Below, one piece after another: positions 26,739-36,363 of a DNA stretch of 64,000 nucleotides. Below the pieces are notes generated by a model. The model was not told the origin of the DNA. It made no database searches and saw only the letters and a program-made list of their open reading frames with translations. Within the stretch, counting starts at the first letter, position 1. Every line of letters starts with the position of its first letter. The translations under genes and the position numbers were made by a program. The DNA comes from JANQPA01 sp964548175 (GTDB lineage Bacteria > Bacteroidota > Bacteroidia > Chitinophagales > Saprospiraceae): NCBI GenBank assembly GCA_964548175.1, contig CAZJQS010000012.1, forward strand, positions 1-64,000. Reading direction: 5' to 3'.

Positions 26739-28316
26739 ATGTCAAATAGTACAAATCAGTCCTATATTATTCAGCCTTACAGCCCTGAAGCCCTGAGGGG
26801 CATATTGGAAGCAAAAGATCCTTCGTTGGAAGACCATGTGCATATCGACTATCTCATCGGCTACTTTGAAAAGGCTCCCAAACAGTTGCGCCCGAAGACG
26901 ATCGTCCTAGAGTTATCCTACATCAGCATCAGCTTTCTGGAAGACTACGCCAACTACTTTTCGCTTAGTTTTAACCAGATCAGTAAATTCTGCCGCCGGG
27001 TTCACCTTTTTAGCATCCCCTTTGACGATGAGGTTTTTGAACACATCCTTTTGAACCACCCTTCCGCGCAGGAAATGAATGAGGCCCGCTTACGGGAAGC
27101 CTATCTGGGGCACCTGGTCCTGCGTCCGTTGCCAAGCGGGATCATCGGCGCTTCCATCATCAAACCCCATATCAGTCAGCCTGAAGCTCAGTACCAGTTG
27201 CCCGCAACCCGCGACTACCGCATGCACCTCTTTGGCGTGGAGCTGCAACTGAACTCTCTGGTCTTCCAATCCCAGGACCACGTAGTCAGTTCCTGCAGCA
27301 CCATCGCGCTATGGTGCGCCTTCAGCAAAACATCAGAACTTTTCCGGACACACCGCCCCTCCCCTTCGCGAATCACCATTTCCGCCAACAATCTTTACCT
27401 GCGCAACGGCAGGAGTCTGCCCACTTCCGGGCTGGACCCCTACCAGATCTGCACCGCCATCGAAGCCACGGGGCTGGTTACTGAAATGCGGGAAGAAAAA
27501 CTCGTCAACATTCCAAAAATGGCGAAAGCCTTCATTTATGGCTACCTGTCGTTCGGCATTCCGGTGCTGCTCGGCATCAAGATCCAGAATTCCCATGACG
27601 ACCTCAACAACCGCCACCTGCTGACCGTGGTGGGCTACAAACCACCTATGACGTGGATCAAAGGTCATGAGCAGGTTGAAAGAGACTCTTTTCGCCTTCG
27701 AGCCTTCGACATCCAGGAATTTATGGTGCACGACGATCTGCTCGGACCATTTACCTCTATTGAGATCTATAACGACGAAAAAAAGATCAGCCGCCCTCCG
27801 GATACCCCTAAACCCACACATCAGGAATCGGAACTCATCGATACCCTCTTCGTGCCGGTCGACCCGCTGATCCGGATCACCTTCGAACAGGCCTATTTCC
27901 TGACCCAGAAATTCTGGGGATATATTCACTACCTTCATTTTGTAAAGGAAGGGGTCCTCCAACATGAATCCTGGGACCTGCGCCTGATAGATTCCAACAA
28001 ATATAAGGACGACATTCGCCGGCGCCCGATCGACCCCATTTGCGAAAAAGCCAAAAAAGAACTGCTTCTCACCGCGCTGCCCAGATATATGTGGGTAGCC
28101 CGCGCCTTCATAGCCGAGTCATTGCAGCTGGACCTTATCTACGACGCTACGGACAGCCACATCAATTCTTGTTGCACCATCATCGCCATCTGGAATTCCG
28201 ACCTTCGCGAAAAGATACTGGAAGACTTCCACCACCCCGACTTCGAGGACTTCCTTACCAATATCGTCGAACTGGACCATAAGACGGTCAGGCTATTGCA
28301 TAAAGCTGTGGTGTAG
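26739..28316 (+). CDS. predicted tandem papain-like (C39-like) protein, hypothetical
   Basis: 525 residues, cytosolic. The first half has QDHVVSSCSTIALWCAFSKT at ~185-205, the layout of a papain-like nucleophile helix (QD..V.xC.T.ALW), with a candidate partner His in RHLLTVVGYKP at ~300. The second half repeats the pattern as DSHINSCCTIIAIWN at ~480-495, preceded by ALPRYMWVARAFIAESLQ, but the chain ends before a second His. The N-terminal 140 residues are unassigned. This may be a two-module cysteine peptidase or inactive relative. Isolated gene, flanked by AT-rich DNA and a MITE-like element. Confidence 0.5.
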   Translation: MSNSTNQSYIIQPYSPEALRGILEAKDPSLEDHVHIDYLIGYFEKAPKQLRPKTIVLELSYISISFLEDYANYFSLSFNQISKFCRRVHLFSIPFDDEVFEHILLNHPSAQEMNEARLREAYLGHLVLRPLPSGIIGASIIKPHISQPEAQYQLPATRDYRMHLFGVELQLNSLVFQSQDHVVSSCSTIALWCAFSKTSELFRTHRPSPSRITISANNLYLRNGRSLPTSGLDPYQICTAIEATGLVTEMREEKLVNIPKMAKAFIYGYLSFGIPVLLGIKIQNSHDDLNNRHLLTVVGYKPPMTWIKGHEQVERDSFRLRAFDIQEFMVHDDLLGPFTSIEIYNDEKKISRPPDTPKPTHQESELIDTLFVPVDPLIRITFEQAYFLTQKFWGYIHYLHFVKEGVLQHESWDLRLIDSNKYKDDIRRRPIDPICEKAKKELLLTALPRYMWVARAFIAESLQLDLIYDATDSHINSCCTIIAIWNSDLREKILEDFHHPDFEDFLTNIVELDHKTVRLLHKAVV

Positions 28317-28372
28317 TGGGTGGTTTATCAACCACCAACAGCGAATACCATTCCGCTGCAGCTTTGTGGTGA

Positions 28373-28531
28373 GAGGTTGTGTGAAAACTCGTTCCTCGTT
28401 TTCACACAACCCATAGTATTTTGTTTTTTTTGGATTTTTCAGATAAAAAACGATGTTTTTTATCTGAAAAATCCAAAAAAAAGAATTTTGTAGGCTGCGG
28501 AAACTAGTGAAATGACTTTTTACACAACCCC
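28373..28531. repeat. MITE-like palindromic element, copy 3 (inverted, different core)
   Basis: The right end is the complement of GGGGTTGTGTAAAAAGTC and the adjoining 49-nt flank (28483-28531) is homologous to the reverse complement of the left flank of copies 1 and 2, so this copy is inverted. The central palindrome 28424-28451 / 28455-28482 again has 28-bp arms and a 3-nt loop (GAT) but an unrelated sequence. The other end carries an extra perfect 14-bp hairpin (GGTTGTGTGAAAAC, 28375-28388, and its complement). Confidence 0.8.
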
Positions 28532-28715
28532 GTCCCACTGATTGGGGTTAAGAATACCGCCCCTGCCCTCCCGCGCCCTAAGCCTCGAGGGAAAAGTACC
28601 CGCGGGCGGCATTCCTATAATACTATCTAAATTTAAACCCGGTTACAACTTTTGACAAACAGACTATAGAAGACAGAAAGAAACTTCTCTATCAAATGGT
28701 AAAAATCATTTGGGA

Positions 28716-29423
28716 CTAAACTGAAATAGTCAATACTCTTTCCAACCTATCTTTCCATTTTTCCCAATCCGGCATCTCCTTAGCCTGCAATTCAAAAAAG
28801 GCCTTGCTGTGATTATGGGGTACCAGGTGGCAGAGTTCATGAACAATAACATATTCAATGCAACCCCTGGGAGCTTTGATCAGCTCAATATTGAGGATGA
28901 TCTTACCCTTTGGGGTACAACTCCCCCAACGTTTTTCCATCCATTTAATAACGACTGCAGAGGGTTCTACAGAATATTTTCTAAACCGCTCAATCCAGGG
29001 GTTCGCATATTCCTTAAATTTTAACTCGGCATGCCTGGCATACCAATCCGTCACCATCTTTTTGACCCTTGATTTATCTTCAGTGAAGACTTCCAAAAGC
29101 CCGTGCCTCATTTTTACCGTTTCTTTATCGGAATTATAAATCTTTAATCGATATTGTCGGCCCAGATATAGGTGACTTTCGCCAGAAACATACCGACGAC
29201 GAGGAGCTATTGGTTCAAAGGAAAGAAAATAACTCTGCTGCTTCAGAATCCAGGGAGCACGCTTTTTTACTTTTTCTTTAATCCTGTCTAAAGGAGCATC
29301 TAACGGGGCTTTCACTTTCACCTTTCGATCGGGATGAACAGTAATTCCCAGGGATTTTCGGTCTTGAAATTCCAAGTCAAAAACAATTTTTCTGGATCCA
29401 AATTGGATGCTTTGCTCCTCCAT
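28716..29423 (-). CDS. YgjP-like M48-type metallopeptidase (DUF45)
   Basis: Start chosen at ATG 29423, 4 nt after the upstream stop; ATG 29456 would overlap the R-subunit frame by 29 nt. 235 residues. The family signature is clear: WGSCTPKGKIILNIELI, then the zinc motif VHELCHLVPHNHSKAF (HExxH plus a downstream His), then MPDWEKWKDRLE. Such YgjP genes commonly lie beside type I R subunits, as here. The catalytic residues are intact even though the neighbouring hsdR-like gene is broken. Confidence 0.9.
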   Translation of the reverse strand: MEEQSIQFGSRKIVFDLEFQDRKSLGITVHPDRKVKVKAPLDAPLDRIKEKVKKRAPWILKQQSYFLSFEPIAPRRRYVSGESHLYLGRQYRLKIYNSDKETVKMRHGLLEVFTEDKSRVKKMVTDWYARHAELKFKEYANPWIERFRKYSVEPSAVVIKWMEKRWGSCTPKGKIILNIELIKAPRGCIEYVIVHELCHLVPHNHSKAFFELQAKEMPDWEKWKDRLERVLTISV

Positions 29424-29427
29424 AAAG

Positions 29428-32400
29428 TTACTTGTATCGTAATTTGGCAATGTCAATACATTTTTCCGCTATGTCTCCAATGTCTCCAAATGAAAGACTA
29501 AGCTGATATTTATCTCTGATTTCATCGATCAAAAAATCGCCGATGGCAATTTCCATTTGACCGATCAAATCAGACTTGTTTTGCCAGTCTATCTTTGGTT
29601 TTCCGTTATCCAGGATGATTGACTGGATGATGTTATCTATACCCAGGCCGGCACTTGCCGCTACTTCTTTAGATGATGACTCATCTTTCATTTTGGTTTT
29701 GAATAACTCAAAGCTGATGCCATAAAATGCCTGTGCTATTTCCCGCTCACGAAGGTTTTCCGGGATATCGCTTCCGGTTCGGTTTAATACAGACTCCTGA
29801 ATCTCTTTAACCCTATGCAAATACTCGGCTTCCGAAATTCTTCGTTCTTCGTAAGCCCGAATGGTCTCTTTCAGCATTTCGGAGAACTTTTTGTAAAAAG
29901 CAGGGTCCTCGTCCATCTTATCGTTGATGTGCTTAGAGGTTCTGTGGGCAATGGTGTCGGCCCTGGCGGAAGTACCTACAATTTTTTCTACCTCTTATTC
30001 AAATTCTTCTTTGTCAAAAATATTAACCAGGTCTGTAATGGGCCTGACTTCATGAGAAGTGACATGCTTATCGATCAACTTCTGAATCTGATCTTCATAA
30101 GCTTTGAAATCAACCGTATCGGCAAAACGTTGTCGGACCGAGATTCTAAGTTTCGAGAAAAATCCCAGATCAAAACGGTACCGGTCTATTTCCTTTTCCG
30201 GCGTTTGCCTATTCCATTCAATGGAAGAGAAGGCCAGCTTTAGGATACGGGCATACAAGGAAAGCTTGTCATAAAACAAGACACGGACAGCTTCATCTCT
30301 CAGCACTTCTTCATAAGCCGGTTCATCATATTTGTTGGGCACTTCTTTGAAAAAATCCCATAACTCGGAATGTACCTGAGGAAGCTTCTTCAGCTCTTCA
30401 TTGATATTCACAATGGTAAACTCCAGATCTTCCGCATCAAATTCCTAGAAGCTGGAGTAGGTTTTGATTGCTTCGTCCAATTCTTGTAGCACCCCGTAAT
30501 AATCAATGATAAAACCATAGTCTTTCCCGGGAGCTACCCGATTGACTCTGGCAATAGCCTGAAGAAGCGTGTGCTCTCGCAAACTACGAGTAATGTAAAG
30601 CACAATATTATTGGGCGCATCAAAACCGGTCAATAACTTATCCACAACTATGATAATCTCGGGCTCTTCTGAATACTTGAAGCGAGTGATGATGTTCTTT
30701 TCATAATTTTTGGCATTACCATGCTCCTGCAACATACGGTCCCAGAATCGCTTAACCGTGTCGTCTACTTTTTCGTAGGCGCTGTCTTCCCCTTCGCGCA
30801 TATCGGGTGGCGAAATCACCACCTCGGAGCTTACAATTCCGATCTCATCCAGATATTTTTTGTACTTGATGGCCGCTGCTTTTCCCGGACAAACCAATTG
30901 TCCCTTAAACAAAGGTTCTCTGCCCTGCCAGTTTTCGCGATAGTGGAAACTGATATCCCAGGCAATGCAATAGATCTTCTGTTCTGCTACATTTAACTGA
31001 TCGGCCCGGCTGAATTTCTTTTTGAGGTCTGCTCGCTGATATTTATTTAAGGGTTCGGAGACCATTTGAAAATAGGTATCGATGGGGGCTTCATTTACTT
31101 GCTGAATGGCATGGCGTCCTTCGTATAATAAGGGTACGACGGCTTTATCTTTTACCGCCTGGTCTACCGTGTATTTGTCGATCAGACCTCCGAACTTTTT
31201 AGCCGTATTTTTTTCTCTTTTTCGGAGGGGCGTTCCGGTAAAAGCCACAAAACAAGCATTGGGAAAAACTTTTTCTATGTTGACATTAAAAACGCCATAC
31301 TGCGTCCGGTGGCCTTCATCGATCAGTACAAAAATATTGGGAGATTCAAAGGGCTTTTTCTGCTGCTTGACGGCCGTTTCAAATTTGTTGATGATGGTGG
31401 TAATCACCGCATCGCTTTTGCTTTTGAGCAAGTCCACCAGATTCTTGCCGGTATTGGCCTGCAGAACAGGGGTCTGGCATTTTTTGAAAGTCCCGTAGAT
31501 TTGATCGTCCAAATCCACACGGTCAGTTACGATCACGATCTTGGGATTTCGGATGCTTTTTTCTAAGGCCAGGGCCTGGGCCAGCATGACCACTGTCAAG
31601 GATTTTCCACTTCCCTGCGTATGCCAGATGACGCCGCCTTTTCGTTTTCCATGGTCCAGCACTTTTACCCTTTCCATCGTTTTTTTGATGGCAAAAAACT
31701 GTTGATAACGGGCAATTTTTTTAATACCGGCGTCAAAAACAATAAAATTGAAAGATAGATCCGAAAGGCGCTCCGGTCGGCAAAGACAATACAGGTATTT
31801 ATCCTGCTCCGTTACCGTTTGGATAGATTGGCCGATCTTTTCAAAGTATTGCAGCACATACCGGTACCGTTCTCCGAATAGCTTTTGCTTTTATTCCTCC
31901 GATAATGACTTGTTTTTAATGCTTTCGATGGTTGCCTTAAACGCCGACTCATCTTGTTTTTCCTCGAATTTTTCTTCCCATTTGGACCAAAATTTGGGTT
32001 CGGTAGCTGTTGTAGCATAGGAAGCATCATTGGTGGAAATACTCAACAGTATCTGGGCATAGGAAAACAATAAGCGAATGCCATCTTCCTGCTGGTTGCG
32101 TAAGTGCTGTGAAATAGCCTGCGCCAAAGGATCTTTCATATCGGGGCGCTTGCATTCGGTCACCGCCAATGGAATGCCGTTCACGAACAGCACCATATCG
32201 GGGCGATAGTGCTCATGACTGCCTGCCCGCATGACGTTGAACTCTTCGGTGACGTGGAAAGCATTATTTTCTGGATTTTTCCAATCTATGTATTGCAGGG
32301 TGTAGCTTTTTTTATCGCCTTCGATGGTTTGTTCGAAAGCTTTTCCGAGGGTAAGCAGGTTGTAAATATTTTCGTTGGCCGCAATGAGGCCTTCCTGTAA

Positions 32401-32655
32401 GGGAACATCTTTCAGGGCATTGATGCCAGACTGGATATTGGCCTCGGAGAAATCATAGGTCCGGCCTTTGTATTGAATGTTGTTGATGGCCTGGAGTTGC
32501 TCTTTTAGAATATCTTCAAGCAGCACGCCGGAGGTTTTTCCGGCACGAAGGGCCAGGGCTTCCTCGGGGCTGAGGTAGGTATAGCCCAGATTTTGCAGCA
32601 ACTGCAGGGCCGGGATTTGAGAGATGTGGTCTTCTTTAAAGGAAGGTGCGTTCAT
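29428..32655 (-). pseudogene. hsdR: type I restriction enzyme R subunit (HsdR) with three in-frame stops
   Basis: A continuous 1075-codon frame interrupted by TAA 31891-31893, TAG 30445-30447 and TAA 29995-29997, with no frameshift. Residues ~150-172 carry the nuclease motif (RPDMVLFVNG ... VTECKR); then Walker A IWHTQGSGKSLT, the DExH box LIDEGHRTQYG, motif III FTGTPL, helicase motif VI region (LLQAIARVNRV) and the helical C-terminus (EEFE, stop, EVEKIVGTSARADTIAHRT). Each stop lies where alignment context suggests Gln or Glu. No hsdM or hsdS lies in the window, so the gene is orphaned as well as broken. Confidence 0.9.
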
Positions 32656-32822
32656 GGTAATCTATTGATTTTACAACTTAAAGGGGGTATTATTGTAATG
32701 CCTTCCCTCACATGAAATCCGACTCCAGGTCGTGTCTCGTCAGATCCGGGATCAGTGTAAGGGCGGGCGATTTATTAAGTCGACCGGGTTTGGCCGAATG
32801 GCCTTATCGGGCCGCGACAAGT

Positions 32823-32843
32823 CCCCGGTTTTTTTAACCGGGG
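32823..32843. terminator. hairpin terminator
   Basis: CCCCGGTT / AACCGGGG (8-bp arms, loop of five T), followed on the plus strand by CTTTTGCTTT. It lies between the 198-residue gene and the HsdR pseudogene. The rest of 32656-32909 has no gene. Confidence 0.6.
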
Positions 32844-32909
32844 CTTTTGCTTTATCAACAATTTATCAACGATTTATCCGTTATTTCACATATTTTCGTT
32901 GATAATTCT

Positions 32910-33506
32910 TTACCAATCCTCTCCTGGTATCCAAAATTCCAATAAAGATTCTCGGCCTACATGGTAACAATACTTTTTCGCCAGCTCCTTTAAATCTGTT
33001 CCTTCATCAATGGGAACGGCATCATATTGCATGCTTGCTTTGCGGATTACCTGGAACTTACGAGTCTTTTTATTAAGTAATTCAAAAGTTAATAGCCAGT
33101 CATACTTTTTCCAGCGATGGACGTTTTCCCCAAACAGTTCTGCTGCTTCCGCTGCCGATGGGTACACCGCATCCCAATAATGGCTAAACTGGGAAATGCT
33201 GACGGCAATCCCACCGCGCTCTGCCGAAATAATAAAATCCTTGACAGGAGAGTAGGTTTCCATCGCCTCTTGCACAACGGCCTTTTCTTCTGCTGTAGTC
33301 CATACCGGCACCCGCTTACGTATGACCACTTTCCCATCGTACGGATATTCGACCACCTCAGAGCCTTCCGAAACCTCGCTGATCAGGTTTTCTGCACTCG
33401 GGTCCTGGGTCAGATAATATCGTAGCGTTCCCTTCTTTGTAGGTACGGCCCGGATGTAGTATGTCTTCTGCTGCCGATTGGTATAGCTGAATGCTTGCTT
33501 ACTCAT
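32910..33506 (-). CDS. conserved hypothetical protein, 198 residues
   Basis: Soluble, mixed alpha/beta protein starting MSKQAFSYTNRQQKTYYIRA. The N-terminal half is strand-rich (TKKGTLRYYLTQDP; VVEYPYDGKVVIRKRVPVW), and the C-terminal half contains MQYDAVPIDEGTDLKELAKK. Tyr/Trp-rich, no catalytic motif or membrane segment. I do not recognise a family. It lies between the R-M remnant and a frameshifted gene on the same strand and may be cargo of the same island. Confidence 0.55.
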   Translation of the reverse strand: MSKQAFSYTNRQQKTYYIRAVPTKKGTLRYYLTQDPSAENLISEVSEGSEVVEYPYDGKVVIRKRVPVWTTAEEKAVVQEAMETYSPVKDFIISAERGGIAVSISQFSHYWDAVYPSAAEAAELFGENVHRWKKYDWLLTFELLNKKTRKFQVIRKASMQYDAVPIDEGTDLKELAKKYCYHVGRESLLEFWIPGEDW

Positions 33507-33522
33507 GCTTTTTTATGCTTTT

Positions 33523-33860
33523 TTATAGGGTCTCTCTTTTGATCCGTTTATCCGATAATAAATCCCAAACCATCGAGCTGTAATGCCAATCAAACCATTC
33601 ATTGAACAGCTTCCACTTCCTGCGTTCCGGCCAGGCTTCCGGGAAAGTGGTCATGCCGTTAAGCAATTCCACAAAGATCATATCAAAATTGGCTTATCGT
33701 GAAAGGCAGCCAAATAATTTTCAAGCACATTAGGGTTTCCCATAACTTTGGTTGATTCTACACTACCTCTGTTTTGTTGTTCGTCAAATTCGTGAAATGG
33801 CCAGCCATTTTTAATGGAGTGAATACCATTTGGCACCGGTGATTTAGTGTCTTTTCTCAT
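33523..33860 (-). pseudogene. small conserved gene with a one-base frameshift
   Basis: The first frame (ATG 33860) reads MRKDTKSPVPNGIHSIKNGW ... ENYLAAFHDK, then stops soon after. The adjacent frame carries on as NFDMIFVELLNGMTTFPEAW ... FNEWFDWHYSSMVWDLLSDK to TAA 33523-33525. Restoring one A in the run at about 33692-33694 (GATAAG to GATAAAG) joins both into a ~112-residue protein. The C-terminal part is rich in Trp/Phe and conserved-looking. Function unknown. Confidence 0.5.
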
Positions 33861-34204
33861 AGAAATAAAATTTATTTCTCCTAATGATTAGAAAAATAAG
33901 TTACACACGATTATGAATACTGAAGAAAAATTCGGTGGGTAATGTAGAATTGCCTGGCATAGTACTCTAGCTCAAAAGATGTATTAAAATAAAAAAACAA
34001 TGACAAAAACAAAATAATTATTTAAATTATACTTTGTTAAATAGAAATCCATCAATAGGAAGAACAGCTGTGAATTACGTTTTGAATATTTAACCCTACA
34101 AAAAGCGGGTTCGGACTTTTTCATCTCTTACTTGGAATTGAAAGTTTTTGTTCGAGTGAGGCAGAAATTAATTCTAATTTTTAAAAAAATCCGCTTATCA
34201 CCCC

Positions 34205-34395
34205 ATACTTTCCCCCCCTTGTCTCAGCAACAAACTCCCCATCTCATAAAACTCATACTCATCATCCTCATCCAGGTCCTCTTCGGTGAGGGTAAACAAG
34301 CCCACCTGCCCGTCCTAGCGCAGCCATTCCAGGCGGGCCAGCACAGGCGCCCAGCCGCCAAACCATTAGCCATTGTTCAGGGCGCGAATGTATAA
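34205..34395 (-). pseudogene. relic of an acidic protein C-terminus with two in-frame stops
   Basis: On the minus strand one frame reads IRALNNG, TAA (34366-34368), WFGGWAPVLARLEWLR, TAG (34315-34317), DGQVGLFTLTEEDLDEDDEY. The composition is typical of real protein, but no start or upstream domain remains. The flanks 33861-34204 are AT-rich and show nothing. I do not recognise the parent family. Confidence 0.45.
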
Positions 34396-34485
34396 TGTAT
34401 ACAGTGGTTATTTCTCCGACCTTCATTATTAGAATTCAAATGACCAAATCAACTTTTTCGATTCCGACTAGACTGAATAAGTCCC

Positions 34486-34580
34486 TCACAACCCCAACCG
34501 TCTCGCCAATTCCGGCGCATGCTCCTGAATCTCCCGTTCCAGTTCGGCCAGGCGCATCTGGCTCAACCTGGAGCTAGTTA
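34486..34580 (-). pseudogene. duplicated 3' fragment of the XRE regulator at 39258-39650
   Basis: The minus strand reads RLSQMRLAELEREIQEHAPE and ends LARRLGL with TGA at 34486-34488, the same ending as the intact XRE gene (AELEREIREHAPELARRLGL). Nucleotide identity over about 85 bp is high and includes the downstream CCCTCACAACCC. No HTH part is present. Between here and 34846 only a short C-terminal-like frame (ending VGREEWGY at ~34756) is visible. Confidence 0.65.
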
Positions 34581-34846
34581 AGAAGCTGACCAATTGTTTT
34601 TAGTATATCATTTTACAATAGTTGGTGGCGCCTTTTTCGTGACCTTTAACAGATGCTCGTTTTATTCGATTGATGGATCAATTTTTCTGCAGCAGCTGCG
34701 GTATAAGGAGGTATTGAACAAGCTGCCGGTGGGGCGGGAGGAGTGGGGGTATTGAATAAAAAAATTAACTTAAAAGTTAAAATACTTGAAAATTAACTTA
34801 AAAGTGAATAGATATTGTAACAATATCAGAAGTTTTACGGTTTAAG

Positions 34847-35326
34847 ATAGTAACCTATTATACCGTACAAATTGAGGGCGAGGAAGAAAATCTATTCCTA
34901 CAGTTTTTGAACGACCACAGTGATGACGACTATTATGAACAACTTTCCATTATCCGTACATGGCTTCGAAAGCTCGGAGAAGAGATTGGCGCTGATGAAA
35001 GATATTTTCGGCATGAAAGCTTTCGCGGTGGTTCTGCCAGTGCGCTACCACCCCCATCCAGGTATAAGAACCAGATTAAGTACGTCGATATAGATTGTAA
35101 ATTAAGATTATATTGTATGCGTATCAGTCAATGTGCGGTCATTCTTTTTTGCGGTGCAGAAAAGACTGCCAGGTATGCACAAGACTGTGACAAAGTACGC
35201 CCTCATTTTTTACTAGCCAATAAACTAAGTAAAGCCATCGACCAGGCTATTGTAGATAAGGATATCTTAATAGACGAAGAAACAGAGACATTAAAGATTG
35301 AAGAAAGTTTTTTCTTAGAAATATAG
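34847..35326 (+). CDS. HigB/RelE-like toxin of a toxin-antitoxin-chaperone cassette
   Basis: The frame is open from 34808. The protein most plausibly begins VTYYTVQIEGEEENLFLQFL at ATA 34847, an ATG-to-ATA change; the first standard-type start is TTG 34907. The body (IIRTWLRKLGEEIGADERYF ... CKLRLYCMRISQCAVILFCG ... EKTARYAQDCDKVRPHFLLA) resembles the phage-derived Gp49/HigB-like RNase fold, including the basic RLYCMR strand. It is 4 nt upstream of an XRE antitoxin gene. Altered start: translation may be weak or lost. Confidence 0.6.
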   Translation: MVTYYTVQIEGEEENLFLQFLNDHSDDDYYEQLSIIRTWLRKLGEEIGADERYFRHESFRGGSASALPPPSRYKNQIKYVDIDCKLRLYCMRISQCAVILFCGAEKTARYAQDCDKVRPHFLLANKLSKAIDQAIVDKDILIDEETETLKIEESFFLEI

Positions 35327-35330
35327 AACT

Positions 35331-35780
35331 ATGAAAGACCGTAAGTACAAAGACATTGCCTCCTTTTTTGCTGAAAGAGGCCCAGAAGATGTCGAACGAT
35401 TTGTAGACAAAAACCTGGATATTTCCCAGCAGGTTTATGCTTTGTTAAAAGAAAAAGGCTGGTCGCAAAAAGATCTGGCCAATGCATTAGGCAAAACGAA
35501 TGCAGAGATCAGCAAATGGTTGAGCGGAAGCCATAACATCACTCTGCGTAGCATTGCCAAAATGGAGGCGGCTTTGGATGCGGATATCATTCTCACTCCC
35601 ATAAAGGCAGAGAAAAAGTACAAGTCGATTTCCTATGTAAGTATTCCTTCCCGCGCCAGCATTAACCAGGTCATTCCCGATGAGATTCAATACACTAAAG
35701 AGTTGGGAAGAAAAAAGACCATCATAAAATCATTTGGACGGAAGTTGGAACCTGAACAAACCTTCACAACATTTGGATAA
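35331..35780 (+). CDS. XRE-family antitoxin (HigA-like) with extended C-terminus
   Basis: 149 residues. HTH at ~45-95 (LLKEKGWSQKDLANALGKTN ... EISKWLSGSHNITLRSIAKM). The C-terminal ~50 residues (ISYVSIPSRASINQVIPDEI ... SFGRKLEPEQTFTTFG) go beyond ordinary antitoxins and could be the chaperone-addiction tail known from TAC antitoxins. Lies between toxin (4-nt gap) and SecB-like gene (12-nt gap), one operon. Predicted to repress its own operon and neutralise the toxin. Confidence 0.8.
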   Translation: MKDRKYKDIASFFAERGPEDVERFVDKNLDISQQVYALLKEKGWSQKDLANALGKTNAEISKWLSGSHNITLRSIAKMEAALDADIILTPIKAEKKYKSISYVSIPSRASINQVIPDEIQYTKELGRKKTIIKSFGRKLEPEQTFTTFG

Positions 35781-35792
35781 GCCGGAAGCTGT

Positions 35793-36290
35793 ATGAGTAA
35801 AAAACAGGCAAAGATCATTCCTGAGAAGATTCACTTGCTAAGCGTCAATATATTCAAGGCGAATCTTGAAACCTCAGAGGACTTCCTGGAATCGCCCAAA
35901 AAGATCCATTCCGTAACTTTTGGTATTGCGAGTGACATTGCGCATAACATTGAGAAAGGCCGGTCTAGGTTTCGTCTGTATTTCACTATGGATGCCGTAG
36001 GAGAGGAGGAAGAGTTGTTAGGTGTCCAAGTAGACTATGGCCTGGAATTTCATTTTTACGTTGAAAATTTCAAGGATTTCACCCAGAAAGCTGAAGGTGA
36101 TGAAGTGGCCATTAATGCGATGCTAGGCGCCACGCTGCTGGGCATGGCCTATTCTACGGCCCGGGGCATTATTTTTGAGCGTACACGAGGTACTTTTTTT
36201 GACGGAGTTATTCTGCCAGTGATTGATCCCTATAAAGAATTGTTGAGGAATAATAATCAGGAGAGAAGCGGGGTGAAGAGTATTAAGTAA
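35793..36290 (+). CDS. SecB-like chaperone of the TA cassette
   Basis: 165 residues. The core IFKANLETSEDFLESPKKIH ... YGLEFHFYVENFKDFTQ ... TARGIIFERTRGTFFDGVIL followed by PVIDP matches SecB-fold proteins (the final G-x-x-L-P-x-x-D-P is the SecB signature). It directly follows a HigBA-like pair, the order found in mycobacterial HigBA-SecB (TAC). No general secretion role is implied by the context. Its likely job is to fold or protect the antitoxin. Confidence 0.7.
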   Translation: MSKKQAKIIPEKIHLLSVNIFKANLETSEDFLESPKKIHSVTFGIASDIAHNIEKGRSRFRLYFTMDAVGEEEELLGVQVDYGLEFHFYVENFKDFTQKAEGDEVAINAMLGATLLGMAYSTARGIIFERTRGTFFDGVILPVIDPYKELLRNNNQERSGVKSIK

Positions 36291-36363
36291 TTGTTTGAAG
36301 GATACAACCCTACTTGGCTTACAGACAAAAAAAGAGTACCTTAGAAATCATCAATTCAGAAAC

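Noticed and set aside
32700..32850. tRNA-like GC clusters before the HsdR pseudogene
   Set aside because: No cloverleaf can be drawn and no T-loop consensus; only the simple hairpin at 32823-32843 is supported.
34679..34756. Plus-strand frame ending VGREEWGY
   Set aside because: Looks like a real C-terminus (SIFLQQLRYKEVLNKLPVG) but too short and with no upstream similarity to call a gene.
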